A stretch of DNA of 64,000 nucleotides from Solicoccozyma terricola (taxonomy: Eukaryota > Basidiomycota > Tremellomycetes > Filobasidiales > Piskurozymaceae): NCBI GenBank assembly GCA_001600875.1, contig BCLD01000004.1, forward strand, positions 343,536-407,535, read 5' to 3'. The notes under the pieces were generated by a model. It was not told the origin of the DNA. It was given only the letters and a program-made list of their open reading frames with translations, and ran no database searches. Shown in pieces: positions 22,571 through 36,343 of the stretch. The position numbers were made by a program, and so were the translations under genes. Position 1 is the first letter of the stretch. Every line of letters begins with the position of its first letter.

Positions 22571-23880
22571 ATGGCTTTCAATGCTGTCGCCACTCCACCA
22601 CGATCGTCCACTCCCAACCGTAATTCAGACGAAATGATCTTCCTCGGACAGAGCTGTAACCATGATGCGTGTTCTTTGGTTGATTTCCTACCATTAAAGG
22701 TGAGGAGTCTGATATCCCATTCCTTTGTATTTTCTGAAACCTTACGCCCTTCCCCACCCCTCCCCACCTACAACTCCTCAGTGTCAATACTGCAATCTAT
22801 CATTCTGTTCATCACACCACGTAACCACGTTCTCACCACTTGTATCTCCATCTCGACCCGGTCACATGTGCGCTCAATCGCCTCCATCCCACGCACTAGA
22901 TCGGATTACTCCACTTTGTCCTATATGCTCTTTACCAGTATCGATTCCTATTCGACAGGATGGAACACAAGAAGATCCAAATGGTCCAATGGAGAGACAT
23001 ATTGCGAATTCATGTAAAGGAGTTGATGGGAAAAAGGAAGAAATGAGGAGGAAAAGAGAGAATGGAGAGATTTGTTGGAAGAGAGGTTGTGGGAAGGGTT
23101 TGGTGGTTAAGATTCGATGTGAGGTAGGTGGAGGGGAGGGGTTTCTTTTGGTCGTTTTGACCATTTTCTCCTTTTCTCTTTTCGGGTTACTGATGAATAC
23201 CATCTACATCCTACATCTACATCCCTCACAGGCCTGCAATCATCAATTTTGTCCATCTCATCGTTATACAAAAGATCATACATGTGAATCTTTAAACTCA
23301 AACCCTTCATCATCATCAACAACATCACTTCCCAAACCAAACAATATATCTACAATCCCATCGTCGAATCATTTATTCGGAGCAAGGAAAGAAGCTGCTT
23401 TGGCTGCTATGAAGAGGTTCGGACAGAATGTTGGATCTGGACCTGGATCAAGTTCCACGTCCGGTAGTGGGAATAGCAGAGTGAAATCAGCGGTAAAATC
23501 AAAGCCGGAAACAACGACACCAGTTGTAGCTACAAAAGTCAACGCACCGATCCCCTCCGTATTGGAGCCAACTACAACCAAGAAGCTTTCTCATAAACTT
23601 GGTATAAGTCCCGACGAGAAGTGAGTAAAGAGCATTATCGCTCCTCTCCCACCCCAAAAAAACTCCGGCTCATTTCGAAACTTCAAACCTCCTTACCCTC
23701 CAACTATTAACAATCCGGAACAGGAGACGAAGAGCAGAATTAGCTTCTCAATATGAGAGTTTAAGATTTCGCCATGCAAAGGGTTTGTTAAATCCTACTG
23801 AGAAAGTGCGATATGCGGAATTGGTGGCGGAGAAGGAAGCGGCTAGACGGAAAGGTGATGGAGATTGTTTGATTAGTTGA
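22571..23880 (+). CDS. AN1-type zinc finger protein of the ZFAND2/AIRAPL class
   Basis: Four exons, 22571-22699, 22782-23123, 23232-23620 and 23724-23880, sum to 339 codons (338 aa). The first AN1 finger runs GQSCNHDACSLVDFLPLK then CQYCNLSFCSSHH, followed by CPICSLPVSIPIR. The second finger is CWKRGCGKGLVVKIRCEACN followed by HQFCPSHRYTKDHTC. The order (finger, CPLC-like linker, second finger) is that of ZFAND2A/B, proteasome- and p97-linked stress proteins. The C-terminal half is Ser/Thr-rich. It ends with a conserved-looking helical segment ASQYESLRFRHAKGLLNPTE. I see no C-terminal prenylation motif. The likely role, from the family, is handling of misfolded or arsenite-damaged proteins. 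Confidence 0.85.
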
Positions 23881-24147
23881 AAAGATCAAGGGAAGGTTAT
23901 CGTATCGGTAGATGAAGGGGTCTAGAATGATATAGCTCGAGTGGTATACCTCATTATTTCCTTGTAGACTTTGGATAGATACATACATGCTGCAGAAATT
24001 TATATAATTCGAGCCACCTCAGAAATTTGGTGAAAGGACGTTTCGTTTGATATCCCTCTTGCGTGTGCGGAATTTGAATATATTCTATATCATAGTTGCG
24101 CTAATACTGCATAAACAACCGGGCACCAACCCGCCGGGGCAACAAAA

Positions 24148-27100
24148 TCATTTTCCGCGTTTCCCCTTGAAGAAACCAGCGACACCCCGGACAGCTTCCG
24201 CAAACCCTCCCGTCTTCAGATCAGCTCCTATCCACTTCGGCAGCTTGGACGATATGCGCGGAGTAGCATATCGCTTGTCCACGAGAAGGAGAGTGGCGTA
24301 ATCGTTTGCGTGTCGGATCGCTCGGCCTTTTGGAAGTGAGGTGTAGGGAAAGTTCGATTCACCACTCAACACCACCTTGACAAAGTGGGGCATCCACTCA
24401 CCAATCGACTGATTCACCGCTCGCATGCACAGATTCTGGAGGATACAGCAAAAGCCTCAAACGCTGTCCTGCCTTTTGCTCCATGTCCATCATGGCTCAC
24501 CTCATACAGCTCCTGCCCTGCATTCTTTCCACAGCCCGGCAGAGTTTCAACGTATCGCATACGCTCTTTGAGCTCCACAGATCCCAGGTTAGCAAACGGA
24601 AGACCAATCATGATGACCGCTCGACCTAGTCGATCGCTAAAGTTGATTCCTGGTCAAATGTAACTGGGGATGAGGATGAAGAATTACAAACTCAGTATAG
24701 AGTCGGGGCCTGGCTCACCCTCCGATAATTTTGCACCGACGACGGCGAACAAGAGAGCTCCGGTACACTTGACGTCGCCATCAACTACTGGCTGTCGGAC
24801 CATTCGTATAAGTCGAGATAGTTACGATGCGGCGCCATGTAACTCACATGTAGAATAGCCTGGCTGTACGCAGATAGCACGCTGTCGACATCTGCGCTCG
24901 ATGGTGGCTCATAGAACAGCTGAAGAGGGAGACATCGAGCGTCAGCTTACTCAAAGTCGCCTCACAGCGACTGCCATCCCACCTTCTTCCGTCGTGCTAG
25001 CTTGGAGAGCAAGCCGCTCGATTGCCATATTTCCTTGACCTTTTCAAGAAAGCCATACGAAGGGAAAAAGACGACTACGCCGTCAGGAATCAGGTTGATG
25101 AGACTGCTGATGAGTGCACCGAGTTCAAGCATCTGTATGATCGCGCATTTGGGTTCAGAGAACTCTTTGACGGCTGAGGGTGTGCGGCTCCTTGTGACTC
25201 ACGAGCGCTTGATCACCTCGTTTATCCATCGTGAACTCAAATTCTCTTTTGCCAGGACCATGCGTGATGACTTGCGTCAGTAGATTTCCGGGAGGGATTA
25301 CATGTGCGCACGAGAGGGTGGATAGTCTGTCTCTAGGGAGGAAAGGAAAGAGCTGTAGGAGGAAATCGCTGATCTGGGGAAAGGTAAGGAGATGAGTGCT
25401 ACTTCCATCTCCTACATTATGAAACAATCACATACCGGTTCCATTGTCCCGCCGGCAAGGACGATGCATCTAGCATCTTCCACCAGATCCTTGAAGTGCT
25501 CCGCAGGGTTAAGAAGAATGTACTTGAGAGTAACCTTGCTGATTGTTGGATCGGCCGACGGTGTGGAGGATATGAGAACCCGACCGTCTTCATTCGCGTC
25601 TGTCAAGGAGAGAAGGAATGATTCCACTTGGTGGAAGGCGGAGATGGCGCTTGGAGGGGTGAAAGTGGAGCCAGCTACCGCACACCCGTTCGTCAGTTTA
25701 ACAGTCACGGTCTCAAGACTGGGTAAGGACATGCTCACCCTTCTGAGAAGCATCCATCGCCTGCTTCTCGGCATATCCACTGACTTTTCTCGCCAAATGA
25801 CTATCCTTCAGATACTCCACCATCTCTATGAGATTTATTTGATCGCCACCGCCTCCGAATTTGGAGACCAGATCGTTGACTTTCATCATCGTCTCTTTGT
25901 TGCCCTGTTTCGCACCCTCTACCTCCCATTCCCGGCAGGTCTTAGCTAGACCGCCTAGTATTGCCATAGCTTGACGAATGTGGAGTGCGTGTACTGGCTT
26001 TAAGCGGTTCTGGAATCGTTCATGGTACGCCTTGATCTGCGAGTAGGCGGTGATGATGTGTTGCAAAGGGAGGGCGAGAGAATGGATGGATAGAAGGGTG
26101 TCAATCAGGTCTGAACTGACACGAATATCAGTTTTCGGGTTAGGCGTGTTTCGTACAGTCACTGATACCACATACTATGCGCTTCATCGATGACAACCAC
26201 TTGATCTTTGACGTTGATTCCAAGAGCTTCTCTAGCGTTTTTTTGTAATAAGAGATTGTATGGCAACGTCACCAGCTGCACGATACTTCTCTCATATCAG
26301 TCACGAGGTATTGAGTTCTGGGCTTTGATTTTTTTTTTTTTTTTTTTTGGTTTCACACACTCACCTCCGCCTGACGAACGGCTTTCCTCGTCCCATAATA
26401 CGGACAAACCTTTTTCTCTTTCCCATCTGCGACTATATCCTCGATATCTTTCACCGTCGCCTGTTTGCCTGCTCAATATCAGTACGAGACGAGGACGACC
26501 AACCCCTGTGGCTGTGAAAACCCCCTTTTGCGATTCGCTAGACGTACCAAAATTGAATCCCGAAAGTCTAACATTCTATCCTGCTCATCCTGCGTTGGTA
26601 AATACTCACATCTCTTCTTGCCATCTAATTAAACACCTCCTACACCGTTAGTCCCCAAACGCCCAAAACGCCACACGAAAAACAAACCCCCCCNTCCCCC
26701 CCCCCTTTTTTTCTCTCACCTTTTTGTAATTCCAAACAAGCCTCATTCATCCTCTCATCACCAAACTTGATACCTATTTCTCTAATTCTAGAATTCACAC
26801 ATAATTGTCGTCTACCAGCAAGAGGAACCATTCGAATCGGTTCTTGTTGTTGATGATGATGATTATGTTGATCCGTGGATGGAATAGAAGAAGAGGGTGA
26901 GATGGAGATATGTGTGAGGGATTTGGTGGAGGGATTAGATGCGGATATTGGGATTGATGCGAATTCCGTTTTTAATAACTCGGATGTAAGTTGTCGAAGT
27001 TGAGTATGAGTTCTAGAGGTATAAAAGATCTTTTTCGAAAACCAAAAACGATACCGAAAAGAAAATGCACGATCATGAAAAAAAATCCCCCACCGAATCG

Positions 27101-28149
27101 AATCAATATCAATCTCTAAACTGAAAGGACCCCTCACTCTCCCACTCACTTTCCCACTATCCACGTCATCCTCCTCATCCTCCTTTTTCCCACCTACATA
27201 CCTCTCCATCAATCTCCTAACCTCGGGTCTTATCCCATCAACCAAAGTGTGGTCATCATATTCTTCAATATCATCGGTTATATCATCAGGAAGGAATGAA
27301 TCATCCGTTATTGGTCTTGTTATTGATGATGATATATTTGATATTCTCTGTATGCGTGTGTGTGTGTGATGGGGGGGGGGGGGGGGATGGGGGTCGAATT
27401 ATATAAGTTTGATGATGGGGACCGATGGTATTAATCTCATTAAGGTGATCGGATTGAGGAACTCACAGGTCGTTTGAATACCCTTCCATCAGAATCTATC
27501 CTCGTCGTCGTCGTCGTCCTCGTCGTCCTCTCTCTTTCTCTTTCTCTCGCTTTCCGTAATTTCTCAATCCGTTCTTCTTCTATTCGTTTCATTTTATCCA
27601 AGTGAGTTGAAATTAAATGATCAAGAACCCATGGTGGATCTGGTATTGGGAGAGAAAAGGGAAGGGGAAGTATACCATATTTAATCATTTAGACGATGAT
27701 TTCTCCATTTTGGTCTTTCCCCCAAAAACGGAGAGAGAGAAAACGTACCACCTTCATTATCAACTCGAAGTTTATCAACCATTTCTTCCCAATGAACATT
27801 TCCCAACCTAGATTGATTCGCTCGAAGCCATGATATAGTCGATGTAAGTAATGTAAGTGATTTCCCTGTTCCAGTTGGTGATTCGACCTTTAAATTTAAA
27901 ATCCCCCAAAATCCCCAAAAACTCATCAACACTTCCATCCTCTCGGGGGGGGGTTTATAAATACGAAATGAGGATTTGAAGAAGAAAACGACATACGATG
28001 ATTATTTTCTTATTCTCGATACCTTGGAATACTGTACGCATGAGATCTAGTTGGATAGAATATGGATGTGGGTATGGGAATGGGAATGAGGTAGGAGTAG
28101 GGATGGAAGGGAGGGAGAGGGGGGTGGTGGTGGTGGGAGTGAGTGCCAT
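24148..28149 (-). CDS. CHL1: Chl1 (DDX11-type) Fe-S DNA helicase
   Basis: A large multi-exon gene for a 5'-3' superfamily 2 helicase of the XPD/FANCJ/DDX11 group, needed for sister chromatid cohesion in yeast. The N-terminus has [20 protein letters not shown], then the Walker A region [20 protein letters not shown]. Next come [20 protein letters not shown] and an Fe-S region with cysteines in [24 protein letters not shown] and VCPYYGTR. The DEAH box is [11 protein letters not shown], near 26190. Downstream are [20 protein letters not shown] and, at the end, [20 protein letters not shown] (motif VI region; the QR-x-GRAIRH arginine is present) and the C-terminal FFKGKRGK. Many introns interrupt it, some with homopolymers and one N (26694). 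Several exon borders in the middle were not resolved, but the frame signatures are continuous in order. Confidence 0.9.
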
Positions 28150-28955
28150 GATGACCTGAGCATGGGATAGTGTGAATTGGATGGTCTCCCAGTTCAAGTT
28201 GTGGGTGTGTGTGTGTCTGTGTTCCTGGATGGGATTGAGAGCCACGCGACGCGATGGTGTGATGTGATGCGTTGCATGTGAAACAAATGTGGCATATACA
28301 CGTCATAGCTGGTTACCCCCTGATAGGATACTGGATGGATGGTTGGTTATCTCTATCACGTGATCCAATCTCTCCCCCGTCCCCCGTTCGACGCGGAGAT
28401 GAGCCCGATGATGGCGGGGAAGGGACCAACGACGACCGACGAACCAACGACGGTGGTAATAGCCAATGCTGCGTCGGGTGGGTGGGATGGGTGGGAGGGA
28501 GTACTCCGTTGTAGTTATCACAGTTCAATTGTTTTACAAACCATTCAAAGGAAAATATCCCCCCCGCCTCCTCCCCTCCTCCCCTCATTCAATCTCATCT
28601 TCTCCATCATATCACAACACGGTGCAGTCTCCTCGCTCTCCTGCTTCTTCACCAACTCCCAAGGGAAGAAGAGGTTCGCAACGCTTGCTTCTGGATAACC
28701 CCACCCGCACATCGTCTTACAATACACCACCCCTTCGTCGTTTTTGATCCGTTTCGTTTTCGTTCGCAACACTGAAACCTTCAAATCTACACTTGCAAGT
28801 GAATCATATCTGATAGGAATCATCCCCAACCTCTCCCACACAAGCTCATCAAACGTCTCCACAAAGTCTCTTGCTATACCCATAAACATCACATGCAGTA
28901 TCCAAACCCCCCCCCTTCCTCACGCCCTGTTTTTGTTACACCACCGAATACAATC
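28150..28955. promoter_or_regulatory. divergent intergenic region CHL1 / allantoicase gene
   Basis: 806 bp. Three GATA-factor core sites (HGATAR or complement) lie close together: TGATAG 28321-28326, TTATCT 28347-28352 and CTATCA 28353-28358; a fourth, TGATAG, is at 28811-28816. GATA factors control purine catabolic genes in fungi, so the sites may serve the plus-strand gene. A minus-strand open frame at 28545-28889 is discussed as a candidate under findings. Confidence 0.45.
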
Positions 28956-30166
28956 ATGAATCAAGAACCATCGTATACTTGTATCCCGTACGATCAATTC
29001 ACAAATGTGTTCAAGAATACAACAACAGGTACGTTATTCGATTCTTCTCCCGTTCTTTTCGCACAATCCCTAACTTTCTCTTCCCCCCTCCCCTTCGCCC
29101 CAACGTCCCTATCCCCCCCCCCCCCCCCACACTACCCAGAAATATCCTCTGTAGCTCTAACCGGCAAAATCATCTCCTTCTCCGATGATTTCTTCGCTTC
29201 AGTACACAACTTGTTAAAAGTTGGTCCTTCCGATAATTTAAAAGGACAATTCGGAGAGAAGGGAGCTTTATATGATGGTTGGGAAAGTAGAAGACATAAT
29301 CAGGATCATGATTGGTATGTGTGGATGAAGAGGGGGTGGTTTGAAGGGGGGGGGGGGGGGTTCAGAAAGCTGATGATGGAGGATTGGTGGGGTTNGGGGT
29401 GTTTTTTCTTTCTTTCTCTTTCTTTCTACAGGGCGATAGTGAAACTTGGACCGGAATTATCAACTATTATGGGTTTTGATATCGATACGGCGAATTTTAA
29501 TGGGAATGAAGGTCCTGAAGCGAGTGTATGGGGGTTAAGAGTTGATATTGGAGATGAAGGGAAGAAGATACGAAAGGATGATGTTCGGGTGAGTTTGCGG
29601 GACCGCGGGGGGGGGGGGGGGGTGGTTAGGGGTAGGGGTGGGGAACGAGCACTAATGGTGGTTTGTGACTCCGGGGTGTCGTTCTTTTTTTTTTTTGGTA
29701 AAAGTGGGAATTGCTTCTACCACCCGTACCATTAGGTCCAGATGCACACCATTTGTTCAAGATTGAACAAAGTGGGAAAGCTTACTCTCACGTCAAACTA
29801 TGTATGATCCCAGATGGTGGTATTGTAAGTTCACCCCACCGCCGTTACCCCTCTCCTCCCCAACTCCTCGTATCCTTCCTAATTCCAAAACTAAACATCC
29901 CCCCCCCCCTCCCGGCCGCGGCCCACCCAGGCTCGTTTCAGAGTATACGGTACTGCACTCCCTCCACCATCCACCAACCCACCATCTCGAATCGACCTCG
30001 CTTACGCTCTCAATGGTGGAATCCTCGTTGCAACTTCCAATCAACATTATGGTATCGCTTCGAATTTGTTATTGCCAGGTAGAGGGTTTGATATGGGTGA
30101 TGGTTGGGAGACTAGGAGGAGTAGAGTTAAAGGCCATTGCGAATGGGTGATTGTCAAGTTGTGAGT

Positions 30167-30211
<45 letters not shown>

Positions 30212-32615
30212 CAGTGCGGTATTGATCTTGGGAATGTTTGTTGTATTAGGGGTGCGGCGGGGTGGTTGGATCATGCTGAAATTGATACGGCGTTTCATAT
30301 GGGAAATCCACCGATGGTACGTTGTTTAGTGGAATCTGGGCGTCGCCTTTCATGGTTTCACATCAATCTCATCTACGCCACCACATATACAGTTCGCCGA
30401 ATTGCACGCCATCAATTGCGAAGACGTGAGTTGCAATTTTGGCCCCGTCATTCACTGACATGCTTTGAGATATTCCAACCAACTCATACCTTCCAACCAC
30501 AGAATATCCCTCCCAAAGACGCAGATTGGACCTGCATCCTCTCCAAGAAAGCTACAGGACCTCATCGACAACATTTCTTCCCCGTCGAGAACGCTAGAGG
30601 GAAAGTGTTCACCCACGTCCGATTAACTATCTATCCAGGTGAGCGCGGCGGCCAGTTCGTTGGTAAGAACAGCATCACTCGCCTTAACGCTGATACATCC
30701 TTATAATAGACGGCGGACTGAAACGACTTCGCATCATGGGCTACCGAGCGGACAACGTCGCTACCCTTCCTCAATCGCATCAACCTATCAACATTCCTGA
30801 GCTGGAAGCACTCCCGTTGACCTACGAAGCCTTCCGTCCTTACGGTCAAGTAGCACAGGGCTTCTCCGTATCCACCGCTGCTCCGAAAGGTCTGCGGAAG
30901 ACCGAGGTCAATCAAGGCACCGCATGCAAGTATCACAAGATGATAGACATCAATGATAGATATCCCGTTGGAACTGAAACCAAGACGACAATCAGCGTGG
31001 TCAGAGCCGATCCACAAATTCAGACTGGAAAGACGATCGACGTGCGGGTGCTGGAGAGGCATAGGTACTCTGGTCAAACTTTCATCCCAATGGGCAAAGC
31101 GCCGACATCTGGACAGGAGGCTTTGGATGATGGAGGGTCGTATGTAGCGATTGTCGCACTTAGCGATGCTGGTGAGCAAGAAGAAGGTCAGGGGGCGCGG
31201 CGGTGAACAGCTTTGACAGAAAACACTTGTCGCTCTCACAGATGACAAACCAGACCTCAGCACTCTACGGGCTTTCTTGGTCACATCAAGTCAAGGTGTT
31301 TCTTATGCTCCAGGCGTGTGGCGTGAGTACTTCGTCCGTTGCATTTTTAGTCTTGCATCTTGGCTGAGCAGTCTTTGATTTACCCCCAGACCATCCACTT
31401 CTGACTGCCGAGTCTGTGGGTGGAAGAGCGAACGGCAACTGCACATCGAACTGGCACTGATACTCCTTACATCGCAGACTCTCGACTATGCTTGCATCGA
31501 AACCGTGGGTGGCTGCACTCGACGAAACATGATCGGTATCAGCTGAATCAATCTATCCCTCACAGAGTCCAAGCCAGACTGGTTACATCGAAAGCGAATT
31601 CGTCGGTCCGACTGAGAGTCCACTTGCGCGAGTGATCATTCCCGAATACTCTGGCAAGATAGCCTCAACATCTCGACTCGAGCTCCCTATCAAACCCAAG
31701 ACCGGTTCAAATCTCCTGAACGGTCTGAACGGACTCCTGAAGGGGAACGACAAATCGCATTCCATTCCCTGTCAACCTCTCACGGCCGAGGCATTCGGGA
31801 AATTCGGTCAGGTCGTTCAAGCCTATGGGAAACAGGTTCCCAAAGGCATCCAGGTTGACGTTGACGAGAAATTCAAGCTGAGAAAGTTTATGGATCTTGC
31901 CCCGGTTACGCAGTCGTATCCGGAGGGGTCGGGGGCAACAACAGCTGTCAGCGTGTTCAGATGTACAATCAAGGAGGGCATGGAGAGAGGCAAACAATGG
32001 CCCGTCCACTTCTTGGAGAGGTGAGGGCGTCCTTGGCTATCGAAGCCGACTTGATGCTCATCACCTTGGACAACAGACATCCTTACACGGAGCAGACCTT
32101 CATCCCTATGGGTACAGCGACAGTGAGTTGATGTGGATGGTCGACACGCAATTGTTACCACCCTTGGCTGATATGGCGCTACTATAGTGGAAAGGCAAGG
32201 GCGAAGAACCATTGCAAAGCGGAGCTGCCTTTGTCATCATCGTGGCGGAGAATGGCGAGGGTGAGTTGCCGAAAGATCCTCTTTCAGACCAGGCAAAACG
32301 GGTGTACTGACGCACTTGATGGGCGTAGACGACCGCCCAGACCCACGTACCCTACAAGCCTTCCTCTGTTCAGCGAGCCAGGGTGTCAACTACACGCAGG
32401 GTGTCTGGCGTGAGTAATTCACGTGAATGTAACTACCGATCCTGCCGACTGACATTTGGACTACCCGCCCATTAGATCACCCAATGCTTTCTGTCGGCGG
32501 TACAATAGACTTTGCGTGCGTCGAGACTCAAATCGGAGAGGATGGAGAGGAGATGGACTGTCAGCTCTTGGAGTTCGAGGAAGCCATTGGGACTGTGGAC
32601 ATCCCAGCATTGTGA
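28956..32615 (+). CDS. DAL2,3,3: fusion: allantoicase plus two ureidoglycolate lyase domains
   Basis: Seventeen exons sum to 794 codons (793 aa) with every phase matching. Residues ~25-340 form allantoicase, with two homologous repeats. Repeat one has [40 protein letters not shown] and [19 protein letters not shown]. Repeat two has [18 protein letters not shown] and [18 protein letters not shown]. Then come two ureidoglycolate lyase domains. The first (~360-530) begins [19 protein letters not shown] and has [13 protein letters not shown] and APGVWHHPLL. The second (~595-793) begins [18 protein letters not shown] and has [23 protein letters not shown] and [13 protein letters not shown]. The paired TFIPMG and GVWHHP motifs line the cupin-like active site. 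The first activity cuts allantoate to ureidoglycolate and urea; the second yields glyoxylate and urea. I recall this architecture in Cryptococcus under the name DAL2,3,3. Introns carry G/C homopolymers up to 42 bases. Confidence 0.93.
30168..30209. repeat. 42-base G homopolymer in an allantoicase-gene intron
   Basis: A G-run on the sense strand, starting seven bases after the exon ending at 30160. Shorter runs sit in other introns of the same gene: C 29113-29128, G 29346-29360 and G 29607-29622. Further on is an N at 29395. Confidence 0.9.
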
Positions 32616-32874
32616 AGTAGACCGATCACTTGTACCAAACATACGGATATGTGGATTATGGCCCATCTCCGCCATGACGTGTCTTGTCAAGATGGGGAAA
32701 GTTGAATTACGCCGATCTTTGGGCTGCTGTCGATGCTGAAGCGACCTTTGAGAACATCCTCTTCCACATCCTTCAGGTCACAGCATATAGTCCTCGAGCA
32801 ATCCCTGCATACTCGTTCGCTGCTTCACGCATACTGGAGACTAGCACCACGAGCTCAACCCCACGCTGCGCGCA

Positions 32875-34348
32875 ATGGTGTCGGCCTCTCTGACAGATCC
32901 AGACCAATGGATCAGTCATGTGAGTTGTGAACCGCCTATATGATGCAGGCTTGTCTTCCCATTCTAATCTACCAGTACCTCTCCAGCTCCTGCAGTGTAA
33001 ACATTTACCGGAACGACAAATCAAAGCACTGTGTGCTCGCGTGAGGGATATACTGCTAGAGGAATCCAATGTTCAACCGATTTCGTCACCAGTGACTGTA
33101 TGCGGTGATATACATGGACAGTTCTGGGATGTCATAGAGCTGCTACGTCAGGGTGGCATGGTCCCAGATACGAGCTATGTGTTCATGGTGAGTAGAAAAT
33201 GTCAACAAAATGGGCTGCGGGACGTTCCGCTGACGAGCTGTTACTTGGCTGTGAAACGATAGGGAGACTTCGTCGACCGAGGATATTATAGCTTGGAGAC
33301 GTTCTCTCTGCTGATGGCTCTGAAAGCTCGGTGAGCTATTACTCGAGTCAAAACCAGAGCCACCTGGTCGCCTAATGTCATAGCTACTCCGTTGCTAGGT
33401 ATCCCGACAAGGTAACGTTACTGCGAGGGAATCACGAATCACGTCAGATCACGCAGGTGTATGGATTTTATGGTGCGCCGCTTGATCGAGTCCCTGTCGA
33501 GACTTCGATCTAATCTGGAGGGAATTCCCTCTCCAGATGAATGTCAAAACAAGTACGGCAACGCATCGGTTTGGAAAGCATGTTGTCAGGTGTTCGACCA
33601 CCTAAATTTGGCTGCCGTGAGCTTATTTCGTCCAGCCTCTTAACTCCGAAATCCGCCCAACTGACGACCTTTGGCCGATGTATTCAATCAGGTCATAGAC
33701 GGCCAGATTCTCTGTGTCCATGGAGGTCTTTCACCTGATATCCGGACATTAGATCAAGTTCGAGTGATAGCGAGAGCACAGGAACCACCTCATGAGGGAG
33801 CTTTCTGTGGTGCGTTTGGTCCGATCACGTAGTCATGCGGACGGCAAGCTGATGTCGAGGTATTCCATCAGATCTGATGTGGTCAGATCCGGATGATATT
33901 GAGACTTGGTCAATCAGTCCACGAGGTGCAGGATGGCTGTTCGGTGGAAGAGTAACCCAAGAGGTGTGTCTAAGATTCCTCGGGCGCGCCTCGAAGTGCC
34001 ATCGCTTATTCCTACGTCGCTGTTCCAGTTCAATCACGTCAATGGACTATCACTGATAGCTAGAGCACATCAGCTCGTACAGGAAGGTTATAAGCACATG
34101 TTTGACGAACAGCTTGTGACAGTCTGGTCAGCACCAAACTACTGCTATCGGTGTGGAAATGCTGCTAGTATCATGCAAGTGGAAGACGGAGGGAAAACGA
34201 GCTTCAAGGTTTATAACGCCGCAGAGGAGAACGAAAGGGATATAAAGAACGACGCCGCAAGAAGAGTGAGTGTGTCGTCCGGTTTCGCAGAAGCTGTATT
34301 AACTCTCTTGCTCGGAACTTCCAGGGAATGCCGTCTTACTTCGTATAG
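32875..34348 (+). CDS. SIT4: Sit4/PP6-type serine/threonine protein phosphatase catalytic subunit
   Basis: Nine exons, 32875-32919, 32987-33187, 33263-33330, 33399-33472, 33537-33616, 33692-33809, 33872-33963, 34029-34265 and 34325-34348, sum to 313 codons (312 aa). All PPP-family metal and phosphate motifs are present: [82 protein letters not shown] and [19 protein letters not shown] with F, the QILCVHGG segment and the [17 protein letters not shown] ending mark it as PP6/Sit4 rather than PP2A, PP4 or Ppg1. The C-terminus is GMPSYFV, close to the TPYFL tail, encoded by a 24-nt last exon. In yeast Sit4 acts with SAP subunits in G1 progression and nutrient signalling. It lies 259 bp after the allantoicase fusion and converges with KRR1. 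Confidence 0.95.
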
Positions 34349-34508
34349 CAAGATCATCACGCACGTTGCATTTGCATTTCGCGCATCACGCGCAGGTAGA
34401 ACATGTCTGGACGGAATGTAAATACAGTTGTATATCTTACGGACGCAGGGTAGAGTTTCGAAAGAAATATGCATGGTGCTACTTTCTTTCCCCATCCAAA
34501 CTGGTCGC

Positions 34509-36182
<1,674 letters not shown>

Positions 36183-36264
36183 GATTGTTGTAGGTGCGGT
36201 CAAGGTCAAGGTGGGGAGGGAGGAGCCGTTGGCGATTAAACGAAGCTTGACATTTTGTGCAGAT

Positions 36265-36276
36265 CACGTGACGCGT
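36265..36276. promoter_or_regulatory. composite CACGTG + ACGCGT site upstream of KRR1
   Basis: An E-box (CACGTG, 36265-36270) is directly followed by an MCB-type ACGCGT (36271-36276), in the 161 bp between KRR1 and SEC12. Ten bases of it, GTGACGCGTC, recur in the CDC9/CDC16 promoter. Confidence 0.5.
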
Positions 36277-36343
36277 CCATATAAGACCCTATGAGAAATC
36301 TAGATACAACCCGACAACCTATGTCATTACACTCTTGCAGCAC

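Noticed and set aside
31390..31565. Nonsense mutation in the allantoicase fusion (TGA after NWH)
   Set aside because: Two short introns, both starting GTGGGTGG, remove the stop. The 26- and 27-nt exons keep the frame and restore LDYACIET, which matches the second domain's DFACVETQ.
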